Below are positions 1 to 11,828 of a stretch of DNA of 64,000 nucleotides, in pieces. Numbering within the stretch: the stretch's first letter is position 1; each line of letters opens with the position of its first letter. The stretch spans positions 124,001-188,000 of the forward strand of contig JANBPK010000920.1 in NCBI GenBank assembly GCA_027579435.1. The letters run 5' to 3'. Below the pieces are notes generated by a model. It did not search any database. It was not told the DNA's origin and saw nothing but the letters and a program-made list of their open reading frames with translations. A program made the position numbers and the translations under genes. Origin of the DNA: Candolleomyces eurysporus. Taxonomy: Eukaryota > Basidiomycota > Agaricomycetes > Agaricales > Psathyrellaceae.

Positions 1-2142
1 CTGATAAGATTGAGCATCTCGGAGCTGGCTCCAGATGACAGAGCGACACTCGTCGATGGTGAGAACGATTTGAGCTACCCCGGCATAGTTGATCAAATCG
101 AGAGTGATAACTTTGTCCGGGTCGAGTCGCTTTCCATGATTGTCGTCTTTCGATTGGTCATCGAGTTCGACCTCATCACTGCCTGAGCCAGGGAAGGGTT
201 TTTCGAGCCACTCCCCAGTTCTCCGTACAGGTTCTGAGTCGAGTTGTCCACCTTCGCCTAAATTTTGGGTGTAGTTGAGCGTATATTCGAGATACATCAG
301 TTGATCGCGTTTTGACGAAATTGTTTCCCAGGTATTTCTAGTCTTTTGGTCTGTGGGAGGCATAAGGATAGTGGGTATGAATGGATTGATTGAAATGAAT
401 GTTGGCTCACCTTGGTAAGAAAACGAACGAGAGATGCACTCATATTTATGAAACGTCTTCCAGTCCTCTTCCTGACAGTCGATGGAGCAGTACGTAGCGG
501 AGTGGCATCGAGAGCATATCTTCACATTGGCGCGCCAATCTTTCTCAGATCGCTCAAGCTCCCCGCCGAGCGCTCGATATGTGTCATGGTGATGCTTGAT
601 AGTATAGAAAAAGATAACGTCACTTTGGGGGTAGGACTAGAAGAGTTGATTCTATACCTTGAGGTTATCGCAAAGATTGATCGACGAGCCTGGGTTGGAT
701 CCTCCAACAACCTCAAAGACCGCCAAACCTCTATGAAAGGTGGAGTCAAACCTCCAATACAACTCCTCTAAACCGTTCTTTTTCTTCACCTGATCCATGA
801 GCTCCGTCGAGTAAGTTTTCGAAACGGCCTTCACCACCCTTGAGAATTGGAAATCGCAAGAGCTAATATCCATAAGTCGATTCTTGAGGTTCTCGTATAT
901 CGACTCGTAGGGGCCGTTTGGTGCGAAGTTCAGTAGGCAAATCAAGGCGGAGCTAATTGCCCCACCTTCGATAGCCTTGGCCATGCCATGGCTTCGGCTC
1001 GGACAACGCTTTGAAGCGACGTATGAAAGGAAGTGCGTGATAGCCTGGGCCATGTGACTCCAGAATTCTTGCCAGTCGTGGGTTGCCACAGGTAGGGGTG
1101 ATGAGTCGGAAAGGGACGCGGCACTCTTGACCATCCTAGACAGCGATTCCGCGTATTCAAATAGGAAGTTGTGTTGCATGAAGGTATGAAAGAGGGATGG
1201 ATTGGCCTCGAGGAGAGAGTCGGTACAGCTGAGGAGGGTTTCGAGTGACTTGGGTGCATCGCACCGCAGATCCCTCCTTCGTAGGTGTTGCTTGTTACAG
1301 CCGTGATCCGCAAACTCCCTCGCCCGACGTACTAGGGCTCCGATGACAGTATACCTTGTAACCTCGTTGACGGTGCTGAGACGTAGCGAAAAGCTCGAAC
1401 GACCTGCTGAGTCGGACTCGAGGCAGAGTGCGAGGACACAGAGGATGGTGAAGACGGGGTGGATAGCAAGGTCTAAGCCTGGATAGACTTCGGCGCGACA
1501 AACGAGCAGATAGATGAAGTCGATGGTGCAAGGGAGAGAGAAGAGCTCCTCGGCGTATCCATTCTCCCTGTACGCTAAGAGCGTCGCTTTGAGAAGCTCG
1601 ACACAGTTGCCTGTCATTTTTGAAGCGTCGGCGGATTTCCAAAAGTGAAGCATGAGAATGCGCAGACTGCGAATGACCATTGGCCAGTTCTCGCATATGT
1701 TTGGAAAAACTGCGGACTTAAAGGCAGATATATCGCCTGGACTAGACCGAGTCCCAGCACGATCATCAAGTGCGAACATGAGATTGGTGAGATCGTTGAC
1801 GGCGTGGATGAGTGCATGAACTTGTTTTTCATCCATCACGTCTTGAAGAACAGTGGCATCCATGAAGGGGGTGAGGACATAGTCCACGATGGCGGTATCG
1901 TTTTCCTTGATCAGGTACGAAGATAGCGCTTCGCATCCCCTGTCCGGGGAATCCAGCTGCCAAGAGAGTTTTGACAAGCTTTGCTGAATTTTCGCTTGTT
2001 GCAGGACCTAAATGCACGCCGATATTTTGAGCTGCCTGTTTCCAATCTGATTGGGAAGGTATACCTTGAGCCTTTTTCTGTTACGTGGATCGCTGTTTTC
2101 GTTAGCACGGGGGACGAGGCTGTATTCTGCTGACGGCGACAT
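1..2142 (-). CDS. MYND-type zinc finger protein (3' end outside window)
   Basis: A large helical N-terminal region is followed by a MYND zinc finger. The start is ATG at 2142 (MSPSAEYSLVPRANENSDP...). A short intron (about 1989-2067) joins ...NRKRLK to VLQQAKIQQSL, and a long exon runs down to about 657. An intron near 606-656 splits the finger between CDNLK and HHHDTYRAL. The rest reads CSRCHSATYCSIDCQEEDW then KTFHKYEC, giving the C-x2-C...YC-x3-C...H-x3-C zinc ligands of MYND domains. After another intron (about 361-415) an acidic tail exon reads to base 1 without a stop, so the gene is cut by the window edge. MYND domains bind proline-rich partner peptides. Large families of such proteins in Agaricomycetes have no assigned role. 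The N-terminal region is not recognised. The finger and the start are well supported. Confidence 0.85.
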
Positions 2143-3052
2143 GGTCGTTAGATTCAGAGCCTGTCTGACTCAGATTGAGCTCCGCCAATCGGGGGAGCCG
2201 GGAATCATGAAGCCGCTGCGGCAATCACCAACCTTGATCTTTTGACTGACAATAGTGATTCTCACTGGCCAGATCATGGTATCGGCTTCACGACTCGAAT
2301 AAATCCACGAGGACGAGGTGCCATACAGAAAGTGGTAGCATTATTCTTCCCCACTAAACTCTAGGGTCCGGCACAGATGACCTCATCCTGGCGTCAGCCG
2401 ATTGTCGTAGGTCGATGAGTTCCTCGAATTATTCTCACTTGACGATCTTAANTTTTTTTTAGCATGAGCAGTCATGTCCAATGTACTTTGAAGTTATGAA
2501 AAGCAACATCGTCTTGCGCATCCTTTTGTTCGGACTTGGTTTGAGAGATCCCACCTGATGGGAATCTCGCAAGTCAACTAGGTAAACGAAGAAGCTGGGC
2601 GTATGCGAGGAAACGTTTAGGAGTAAGGAGCAACTTTCTCCTGTCTGAGAATGAACATCTTTCGACCTGACAACACGCGCGACAGCTTAGGTACGTATTG
2701 TACTAGGATATGGGGCTGGAATTGTACTGCAGTTTGATTGTTTGATAGTATAGAACCCGGTCTTCATGAATTGGACCCAGTCCGGCTAATGACTATGACT
2801 ATGTTCTTGCGTTATTGCAATATGGAATAGCCGATAGTGATACATAGTGTTTCGTACGTGCCTTTTCCAAGCAGGCCGGGATGTGAGACACCCCCATGCT
2901 ACCCGTGACGTGAGAATCGAGATGCCAGCGAACGTATGCAAGGAATCTCTGGCATACCTGGTCAAGAAAAATATTGCCAATTCTCTAGCTAACTGGGCTC
3001 TTCCAATGCTTAAAGTTATAACCGACATTCCTTAATTATATAAACCGGCCCT
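2143..3052. other. Intergenic, no gene recognised
   Basis: This is the 5' flank of the MYND gene and the 3' flank of the first DUF6533 gene. Only short unsupported reading frames are present. From about 2730 onward the sequence is clearly repeated at about 5586-5930, so it belongs to the duplicated unit. A single n sits before a T run at 2452. Confidence 0.5.
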
Positions 3053-4986
3053 CTACACTACCGTCCCTAGATTGCGAACACTGACAACTTCCCCGGGTAC
3101 AGAAGAGCTAAACTCTTGCATCGGTGGTCCAGGTATTCCACCCCACCACCTCCACCCAACCTCTTCCGCGACTCGATCCCAATCCCACTGATAATCGCTT
3201 TCAGCAGTTTCTCCTTCAACTCCTGGAGAAGATCCGTCTCTCGGCGACTGTGAGTGTGGTCCAATGTCGTCTCCTAATTCCTCGATAATGGAGGTAGGTT
3301 CCATTACAGGGGATCGAAGGGGTCCTTTGGCGAAGACGATCCCTTGAACCCCTCTCCTGGGGTTGTTGATCCCGTGAGAACCAGGATCTGTCACGGAGGA
3401 CATTGGACTTTGTGCTGACTCTGAGATTATACGTCTTGGGTCGTTGAATGTGATTGAATTCTGAGATCCGATTTGCGAGCGGTAGAATGTTTGCTGTCGA
3501 TACAATTCCCATTTTCGTAGCCGGAGAATGAATCGAGCTGTGAGGAAGCCCAATAGCCTTTCCAGCGTCGATGAAAAGTGAGATGATTCAGAGAGTGTCG
3601 ATCTGGGAGCACTGGCACTCACGGGATCGTCAAACCATTAATTAACCTCTGGAGAAACCCCCCTTTCTGAATTCATGTTATTGAGTCGTGGCAACGAAGA
3701 AGTAGGCGTAACTTACCCATCCTTTCTAGAGCCCGGACATCAGCGTAACTCGGATGATAGTTCAAAGACAACGTACGAAGTTTAAAATTACGGAGGCGAC
3801 TGAGAATCCAACGACCGCACTAACGAGGTATCAATTATCAGATTGGTTGGCATAGATAATCACGCCCACAAGATATACCAGAAGCCTTGTCGAAAAATGA
3901 CAGATTGCAGCGTTTCTTTTTGCTGGGTAACGCTCCCGTCTGATTCCAAGTTATGTTTGACAGAGGACCACAACCGCAGGGTCGCGAGGAGAAATGCGGC
4001 CACCTCAAAGGCAGCATTGAGAGCTGAAATGACTCCACGAACTATAATCAAATATTTGCGTGATCAGGATTCAGTCTGCCAGATATTCGTGAAAAAGGAT
4101 TACTGACTACTAGAATGAAAATGTTTGTTGATGTAGGTTAGAATCGTGATTCGGGGGTTGATAGTAGAGGGAAGTGCCTCACGCAGGGAGTTCACTTTCA
4201 TTCTGGCATCGCATCACGGGAATGTGAACCTACATAGAGGCATCCAGTCTGAACATCCTTTCCTTATACGAATGGAAATTTGAACGATGATCGCTCACAA
4301 TGGCGGCCACCAAACACGCTGATCCCAACGGTGCCAGCACCAGAAGAACCTTGAGACTCCTCCCGTAGACTGCGTAAGTTCGTAAGCCCCAAACACCTTG
4401 GTCAAATTTGACTCGTCAGTTACTCGAGTCAAATGACCTATTACAAACCTAAGATACCGATACGGCCACAAACGTTCAGAACACCGCATATCATGTATCC
4501 AGTATTGCAGCTGATTAGTCGTTCAGTGGCACGTCCAGATAGTGGAAGTCTATCATATTTAAGATGGGCGAGCGCTCACTGTCAACAAGCGATATATTTA
4601 TGAGCGCGTCAAGCTCGACTTGTGGACGAGATCACTCACCCTCATTCCGGGGATCCTCTCGGAAATTGATAGGACATAGAGGACATTGGCGAGGAGAGCA
4701 TATCGACAGAGAACGTAGAGGAAGGTTGAAAATTTCCACTTTTGCTTCCATACATACTCAATTTCATCCCCCAGGGTGAGTAGGTAGTCGTAGAAGAGCA
4801 CAGCTATGAATTCAGAAATCAGAGCATACGACTCCGAGGGGCGAGAACGTACCAAGGCTGCAATATTGAAGATCGAATTCCACTCTGATAGTCAGATCGT
4901 TCGGTAAGTCGTAGGGGCTCAGGTACCTCGGGGAAAGCGTACCTTTTTAAGCTTGCGCTTGGAACGACGTCCACATCGAGAGACAT
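3053..4986 (-). CDS. DUF6533 domain seven-helix membrane protein, copy A
   Basis: A multi-exon minus-strand gene. The start is ATG at 4986 (MSLDVDVVPSASLKR). Two short introns lead into QYCSLAVLFYDYLLTLGDEI and EYVWKQKWKFS, the hallmark of the DUF6533 domain, followed by LCRYALLANVLYVLS (helix 2). Later exons encode LRTYAVYG + RSLKVLLVLAPLGSA (helix 4) and FEVAAFLLATLRLW with FRQGFWYI (helices 5-6). The last exon has FLTARFILRLRKWE, the usual membrane-exit motif of this family, then a hydrophilic tail of about 170 residues rich in S, P, E and W ending at the TAG at 3053. The fold resembles fungal seven-helix proteins, but ligand and role are unknown. It is closely similar to the gene at 5934-7896. 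Confidence 0.8.
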
Positions 4987-5933
4987 GGCGCTAATTCCGA
5001 TGGGCCTCCGATCAACGTCGGCCAAAAGCCACCAGGGTAATGACAGCCCAACGATCAACGTTGGGTCAGTGAGCCAGAGCTTCAAGGTAGAGAGGGCGAG
5101 GTGTATACTTGGAGGGCCGTACTTATGATAGAAGGATCGAGACAAGGAGGGATGTGACTAGTCTACGATGAATACAGCCACGGATGATAAAAAAGATCTG
5201 ATAGATATCTGGCGGTCGATGAATACAGCCTCAGATGATAGAAAATCTCTGATGGGTACCCGGTAGACCATGAATACAGCCTTACATGATAGAAAAGATC
5301 TGAGGGGAATATATGATCTAGGGTGAATCTATGATACCTCTAACAGGCCAACCCTTTAAAAAACACATACAAATTGGAGCAGATCTGGAGGTTTACATCA
5401 TGACCCTCCGCGTTCAGTTCCGAGGACTCTATCCTCGGGTACTTGTATGGTGCAGGGACTGAGTGCCAAGAAAACAGGTATCGAAGACCCTGTGACTTGT
5501 ATATCATGTCGCTATCCCGGTCCGTGCAGGTTTGTGTTCAAAACCACCGTAGTGCAAGATCTTCCGTCCGTTGGCTGGGATCGTACTTCAGTGTGATTTT
5601 TTTATAGTATGGAAGCTCAGAACACCGGTGTTCATGAATTGGACCCAGTCCAGTTATTGACTATGACTATGTTCTTGCGTTCAATGTGGAATAGCCTATA
5701 GTGATAGTGTTTGGTACGTGTGTCCATGCGCTTTCCAAGCAAGCCGGGATTTGAGAGAAATTCATTAGATGGGGACATCCCCGTGGTATCCCTGATGTCA
5801 GAGAATCGAGATGCCAGCGAACGTATGCAAGGAATCTCTGGTATACCTGGTCAAATGAATAACTTCCAACTCTCTAGCTGACCAGACTCTTCTAATGCTT
5901 GACCGACATTCCCCAATTATACGAACCGATCCC
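4987..5933. other. Intergenic between duplicated DUF6533 genes
   Basis: Holds the upstream flank of copy A, a minisatellite (5165-5320), about 150 nt with no counterpart in the second unit (about 5430-5580), and the start of the second duplicated unit. No gene recognised. Confidence 0.5.
5165..5320. repeat. Minisatellite, three imperfect units of about 52 bp
   Basis: Three successive units each begin with 'gatgaatacagcc' or 'atgaatacagcc' (about 5167, 5218 and 5270) and continue with 'gatgatagaaaa...ctga'. It lies just upstream of the copy A start and recurs in the second duplicated unit at 8083-8220. Confidence 0.75.
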
Positions 5934-7896
5934 CTACACTACTATCCCTAATTCACGAGCAACGACAACTTCCCTGGGTACAGGAGAGTTAAACTCTTGC
6001 ATCGGCGGTCCAGGTATTCCACTCCACCACCTCCACCCAACCTCTTCCGCGACTCGATCCCAATCCCACTGATAATCGCTTTCAGCAGTTGCTTCTTCAA
6101 CTCCTAGAGATTGGTCTCTCGGCATCGGTGAGTGTGGTCCAATGTTGTCTCCCAACTCCTCGATAACGGAGGTAGGTTCCATCAAAGGGGGTCGAAGGGG
6201 TCCTTTGGTGAAGACGACCTCTAAACATGTATCTGAAGCGNCCCCCCCTGAGGTTGTTCATTCCACGAGAACCAGAATTTGTCGGGGATATTGGACTCTG
6301 TGCTGACGCTGGGATTATACGTCTTGGATCGTTGATGCATGTGGTTACTTTCTGAGATCCGATATGCGAGAGGTAGAGTGCTTGCTGTCGGTACACGTGC
6401 CATTTTCGTAGCCGGAGAACGAAACGAGCTGTGAGGAAGCCCGATAGTCTGTCCAGAGTCGACGGAAAGTGAGATAATTCAGAGAGCATCGATTTGGAAG
6501 CACTGGCACTCACGGAACCTTCAAACTATTCAACAACCTCTGGACAAACCCCCCTTTCTGGATCGATATTATCAGGTTGTCGCAACGGACTCGGAGAAGT
6601 AAGCGAAACTTACCCATGCTTTCTAGAGCCCGCCAATCAGCGTAACTTGAATGATAGTTCAGAAACGACGTACAAAGTTTAATATCACGGAGGCGACTGA
6701 TAATCCAACGATTGCACTAACGAGGCATTGATTATCAGACTGGTTGGCGTAAATAATTATGCTCACAAGATATACCAGAAGCCTTGTCGAAAAACGACAG
6801 AGTGCAGCGCTTTTCTTCGCATGGCAACGCTCCCGTGTAACTCCAAGTTATATTTGAACGAGGACCACAACCGCACGCTGGCGAGGAGAAATGCGGTCAC
6901 CTCAAAGGTAACAACCAGAGCTGAAAGGACTCCGCGAACTATGATCGAATAGTTGCATGGTCAACGATTCAGTCTGCCAGATACGTGAAAAAGGATTACT
7001 CACTTCTAGAATGAAGACGTTTGTTGATGTAAGTCAGAATCTTGATTCGTGTGTTGACAATAGAGGGAATTGTCTCACGCAGGGAGTTGACTTTCATTCT
7101 GGCATTGCATTACGGGAACGTGAACCTATATGGAGGGGCCCAGTCTGTACCTCCCTTCCTTATACGAATGGAAACTTATTGACGATCACTTACAATGGCG
7201 GCCACTATACACGCTAATCCCAGGGGTGCCAGAACCAGAAGGATCTTAAGACTCTTCCCGTAGACCGCGTAAGTTCGTAAGCCCCAAACACCTTAGTCAA
7301 ATTTGACTCGTCAGTCACTCGAGTCAAATAACCTTTTACAAACCTAAGATACCAATATGCCCAAACACGCTCAGGACACCGCATATCATATATCCAGTAT
7401 CGCAGCTGAGTTAATTGTTCAGCGGCACGTCCAGGTAGTGAAAAGCGTATCATATCAGAGGTGGGCGAGCGCTCACTATCAACATGGGACACATTCATGA
7501 GCGCGTCGAGCTTGACAAAATTTCGAGAAGTGAATGAAATCACTTACCCTCATTCCGGTGGTCTGGGAGACTGATAGGACGTAAAGGACATTGGCGACGA
7601 GAGCATATCGACAGAGAACGTAGAGACAGGTCGAATTTCTCCACTTTTGCTTCCATACGTACTCTATTTCATCCCTCAGGGTGAGTAGGTAGTCGTAGAA
7701 TAGCACAGCTATGAGTTTAGAAGTCAGAGCATACATGAGGAACTCCGAGGACGAGAACGTACTCAGACTGCAATATTGAAAATTGAGCTCGACCCTGAAA
7801 GTCGAATCGTTCGGTATATAGTACCGGTTTAAGTCCTTTGGGGAAAGCATACCTCTTTAAGCTTTCGCTTGCAACGACGTCCGCATAGGAAGACAT
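5934..7896 (-). CDS. DUF6533 domain seven-helix membrane protein, copy B
   Basis: Tandem paralogue of the gene at 3053-4986 with the same exon plan. The start is ATG at 7896 (MSSYADVVASESLKR). The DUF6533 core reads VLFYDYLLTLRDEIEYVWKQ, then LCRYALVANVLYVLSVS. Downstream are LRTYAVYGKSLKILLVLAPL, FEVTAFLLASVRLW and FLTARFVLRLRKWH. The cytoplasmic tail ends at the TAG at 5934 and keeps the Trp-rich stretch DYQWDWDRVAEEVGWRWW. An 'n' at 6241 breaks the tail frame. Skipping it restores continuity with the copy A tail, so I take the gene as intact. Membrane topology is inferred from hydrophobicity; function is unknown. Confidence 0.8.
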
Positions 7897-9590
7897 TGTG
7901 ATAACTTTTGACGGGCCTACGATCAACGTCGGCCAAAAACCACCAGGGTAATGACAGCCCAACGATCAACGTTGAGCCAGTGGGTCAGACCTTCAAGGTA
8001 GAGAGCGCGGGGTGTGTGCTTGGAGGGCCGTATCCAAGATAGAATGATCGGGAAACGGAGGGGTGCGACTAGTATATAATTAATACAGCCACAGATGATA
8101 GAAAAGATCTGACAGATATCTAGTAGGCAATGAATACAGCCTCCGATGATAGAAAAGAGATATCTAGTAGCCGATGAACACAGCCTCAGATGATAGAAAA
8201 GAGATATGTAAGTATATAAATGAGGGCGAAATACCTCTAACAGGCCGACCTTTTATACACACACAAGAATTGGAGCTGACCTGGAGGGCTACATCATTAA
8301 CCTCCGCATTCAGTCATATGAGGAGACGGTTTAGTTGGAACTTGACAGTCGGCTTGTGCGATGACAATCCAGGAAACCTTCCGCTTGACATCAGTTTACG
8401 CTTGATTCACTTTGCTTGCTGTTTTATCCACTAGACTAGCCTGTTCAGGAAGTGTCCTGATCACTCTTGCAGATGACATAGTTGAGTTCACCCAGGTTGC
8501 GACGAATCGCTAGACCACAAATTTGCAACAAAAAGTAGACCATACACACGATTGATGCCAGTGTAGGAACGACTTCCCCGAGCTCAGCATTTCAAAAACC
8601 AAAGAGGTGCAAAGCCTTCTCCCGGGAAATCATTTACTGTCTGTCCGCGGAGGGCAAGAGAAAGATCGGGTTCGTTGAGCACTTCCAATATGGTGGCGTT
8701 ACGTTCTTATCGAACCCGAACAAGCTTCTTGATCACCATTATGAGGCCGTGATTGCCCGCGAAGAGCGCAGTTCACGCTGACTCTGCCACAGAATCCAGT
8801 AGCAGACGGGATCTACCACGCCTGTGTGGATCCTTACTTAGTGTGGGGCAGTGAGATGGTCGTGGGCCCTCGCTGCGGTAGGCTCATTCGAGCTCTCCGT
8901 CTAGATTGGTGCCTTACTCAGTCGTTCTTGAGCTTGCTCTCCTGCAATTCACCGGAAGCATCGTCACTACTATTAAAGTGCGTCCAAACTCGCCCCTTCG
9001 CAAATGCTCTTAAGGGCTCGGATTGACGCCTTTCTCTATCACATTGTGACACACGCCTTCTCACTACAACCGGATCGGTAGTTATCGTTCATCTGTCCCC
9101 CAGCTTGGCCTGCGATCTCTTTATTTCGTTCGTCACGGTTGCTATCATTGGTGTGAATTTCACGTCTCAAATCACCTGCATCATACTAACGATGTACCCG
9201 CACTTCGATATCTGATAGCTTGTGAAACACAGAGGAAGAACCTCCATCGCCAGCACGCAGATGATATCCAATAGTCTCATCATAGATGCCGTTGAGAACG
9301 GAACACTAACCACTGTTTGTGCTATAGTGAACCTCGCATTTTATATAGCGCGTCCTGGAGATGATCCTCCTCTTTGAGTTTCCTCCTTCTCCTTCAATCG
9401 GCATCGACGAAGAGCTTGGTAACTCTCAAGAGCTGCAGGTGAGATTGGGACACAGAGACATATCGAGGCTATCACGTTCACGCAGGCAAACTCGGTCTGG
9501 AGGAGGTGGACATAAATTGGGTCATTTAGATCTGCAACTAAAAAGTAAAAGCGAGATAAAGTCGGAATAGATAAATCCCAGCTTTGGACA
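7897..9590. other. Intergenic, no gene recognised
   Basis: Contains the upstream flank of copy B with its minisatellite (8083-8220), the end of the duplicated unit (about 8320), then about 1.2 kb in which I recognise no gene, RNA or repeat. Confidence 0.45.
8083..8220. repeat. Minisatellite, three imperfect units of about 43-52 bp
   Basis: Counterpart of 5165-5320. Units begin with 'taatacagcc', 'atgaatacagcc' and 'atgaacacagcc' and contain 'gatgatagaaaagag'. The later units are shorter than in copy 1, as expected for replication slippage after the segmental duplication. Confidence 0.7.
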
Positions 9591-10999
9591 TTATGCCGTT
9601 GCGACTTCTTCCCAATCGTCGCCGTCGTCGTCATCGCCGTACACTTCCTCCTCTTTGTCAATTGTATTGCCGCTATAGCTCGGGGAAGACTCCCACTCCT
9701 TGATCTAGTAGATTCGTCAGAAATTTAAAGGAATAATAATATGATTGGCATAGGGAAACACATACCAAAACTCCAGGCTGTGCCTTCGCTGCAAAATCGG
9801 GTTTAAGCTCCCAAAGGTATCTAAACTCTCCTTTCTGATGCAAAAACGCCATCACCGGCAGAATTTGCTTAAGATACGCTTCAGGCTGCTGAGTCACATC
9901 GCGCAAGTCTTTGATGGACCACCGGCGCTTCTCTTTGAACAAGTCGAACAAAGTATCGAGGACTTCATTGCGTGGTAATCGAATCATTCTTTCCTTGTTT
10001 TTACCTTGCTTGAATGTCTGCATTGTTTACAAGCAAAATAGAACCGTCCGTCAGTCAGCAAACTCAGATGGAGACCCAGAGGAACGAGGATACGTACCAC
10101 GAAATCATTCTGCGGTGGATTACTACTAGTACCACTCGGCCTCGTATTCAGCGTGACCTGGGCCTTCTTCATTTCCCATAAATCAATCGGCTTCACCAGT
10201 CGTCTAGGCGCGTGCGCCTTCTTGTTCCGCTCACCCAGAGACCTCCTATACGAAGCGCTCATCACCCGCTTGAGGAAAGCCCGTGTCTTGATTCTTGCCG
10301 TCACCATCGACGTATTAGCTCGAGGATTATAACCTCGCGCCCAACGGTTTTGTTCCTTCTCACGGGAGGCAACGATGATATGGTTCTCAAGTTCGGTATC
10401 GAAAACTTCTAGTTCGAAGATATCTGGTTCGTCACGTCCGGTTGTTGGGAGATTCTTATACGGCTTGTCGATAGGGCCATAGGGGTNGGGGGCTGAAGGA
10501 CGGCCAGTCTCTAACTTCAGGATGAACGAAGGATATCGGGCCAGCAGTCGATGCTGGGGTAAACCCTCTTGAACCCGCCTTGGAGGACGACTGGTAAGGC
10601 ACATTGACCGGAGCGTTGATCGGGTCTCGGTTCGGCGGTAAGAATAAATAGCATTTACGCTTCTTCTTGGGATTCGGGTCTTGAGGATCGGGTTCGTATA
10701 CCCTCAAGGTGGCGAGGTGAACATCATCTTCTTGAACTGCGGCCCAACGCTCCATAAGCGATACAGGGATCTAAACGGGGTCGCGGATGCATATACACAA
10801 GTACGTCAGATAGCAACAACAGGAGAGGCGCAGATAGCCTACAAACCTTTATCTTCCAAGCCCCTGCACCATTTGGGGCAAAACTCTCCAACGAGAGAGT
10901 CTCGTCAGGGTCTGGGTACGAGTCTGCGCCAAGCTCATAGTTCAGCTCTCTCTCTAGGAGCTCCAAAGCTTGTTTCTCGTCTTCGGCAAAGTGGCTCAT
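9591..10999 (-). CDS. TFG2: Transcription factor IIF small subunit (Tfg2/RAP30-like), copy 1
   Basis: TFIIF binds RNA polymerase II and helps it enter the preinitiation complex; its small subunit pairs with Tfg1/RAP74. The start is ATG at 10999 (MSHFAEDEKQALELLE). The N-terminal dimerisation part has AWKIK-IPVSLMERWA across an intron, matching the VWLVKVPKYLSQQW region of RAP30 as I recall it. Next come EDDVHLATLRVYEPDPQDPN and YLFLPPNRDP. The C-terminal winged helix reads RLPRNEVLDTLFDLFKEKRR, then IKDLRDVTQQPEAYLKQILP and WELKPDF. The final exon adds an acidic tail (EEEVYGDDDDGDDWEE) and stops at 9591. An 'n' at 10487 interrupts the frame; skipping it gives SPHPYGPIDKP and restores continuity. 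It lies head-to-tail with a diverged second copy at 11829-13265. It has a Trp-rich change (RYLWELKPDF) in the winged helix relative to copy 2. Confidence 0.9.
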
Positions 11000-11828
11000 G
11001 GAGGTAGTGAGGACAGGAAAAAAGGTTGGAGGAGTGGGTGTAAAAACGCCATTTATACGAAAACTATGAAGACAATAAGGGGCGTGCCAACGACCAAGTC
11101 GACACGGACGAGGACTTGGTTGTTGCTTGGACCATTGTCATATTGTTCAGGCGCCTATCAACGCCACGTCCTCATGGACAAACGGTACAATGGACCTTTA
11201 AAAGGCGACAATGAGTAGGCCGGTGCGTTGTTGAAACGGACACAGGAAACCGATTGTGTGCTTTGCCAAGCGCAATGGCGTCCACAAAGCGCGCGCCTGT
11301 CCAATTTGCCGCCCATATTGATCTCTGGATCGGCTCTCCTCTTATGGGTCCAAAACATCCTGATTGCTCATCAAAGTCATTCTTACTACACCGTAGCACT
11401 ATCAAATTCCTGGCTTTATCCTTGCCAAAGTGTCGCGTAAAATCCGCAAACCATTTTGCCATGATTGCTATCTCCAGCCCTCGTGTCAGTGTCACTCACT
11501 AATGACTGTGACGATCAGGCAAGGAACCCTTCATCGTTTGCGCAGCTCTAGAACAGGCTAGGAAGATAACCGTGCACGAGGATGAGCGATATATGGGGTA
11601 GCTTCGGTATCACTCAGTCGTTGCTAAACTCAGTCCCTCGGGCGGAGATGTGCGCTGCGATGTCCGTCTGCCATTCCTAGCGCGGAAGCAACCCATGTTC
11701 AAATATATACGTATGGAAACAAAAGCAAGAGAAGATTGAAGAAGAAACCATGAGAAAGGAGACACCAAGCGTTCGCGCTATTGCAGAACTAACAAAGTCC
11801 AGCCCGATACGCGCACAAGCCCAACGTG
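11000..11828. other. Intergenic between the two TFG2-like genes
   Basis: No gene recognised. Overlapping short frames on both strands at 11160-11500 have no family features or splice context. Confidence 0.45.

Larger units (their letters stand above)
2730..5430. repeat. Segmental tandem duplication, copy 1
   Basis: This segment matches 5580-8320 by eye over its whole length. The match includes non-coding flanks, for example the block containing 'catgaattggacccagtcc' at both left ends and 'cctctaacaggcc' at both right ends. Each unit holds one complete DUF6533 gene plus an upstream minisatellite. Homology in introns and spacers as well as exons points to duplication of genomic DNA rather than retroposition. 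Borders are approximate. Confidence 0.8.
5580..8320. repeat. Segmental tandem duplication, copy 2
   Basis: Second unit of the duplication described for 2730-5430, in the same orientation, offset about 2.86 kb. Small indels and substitutions are spread through coding and non-coding parts. Borders are approximate. Confidence 0.8.

Noticed and set aside
652..1977. Start of the MYND gene at 1977
   Set aside because: That frame begins at TTG. A spliced upstream exon with ATG at 2142 and good GT..AG borders is better.
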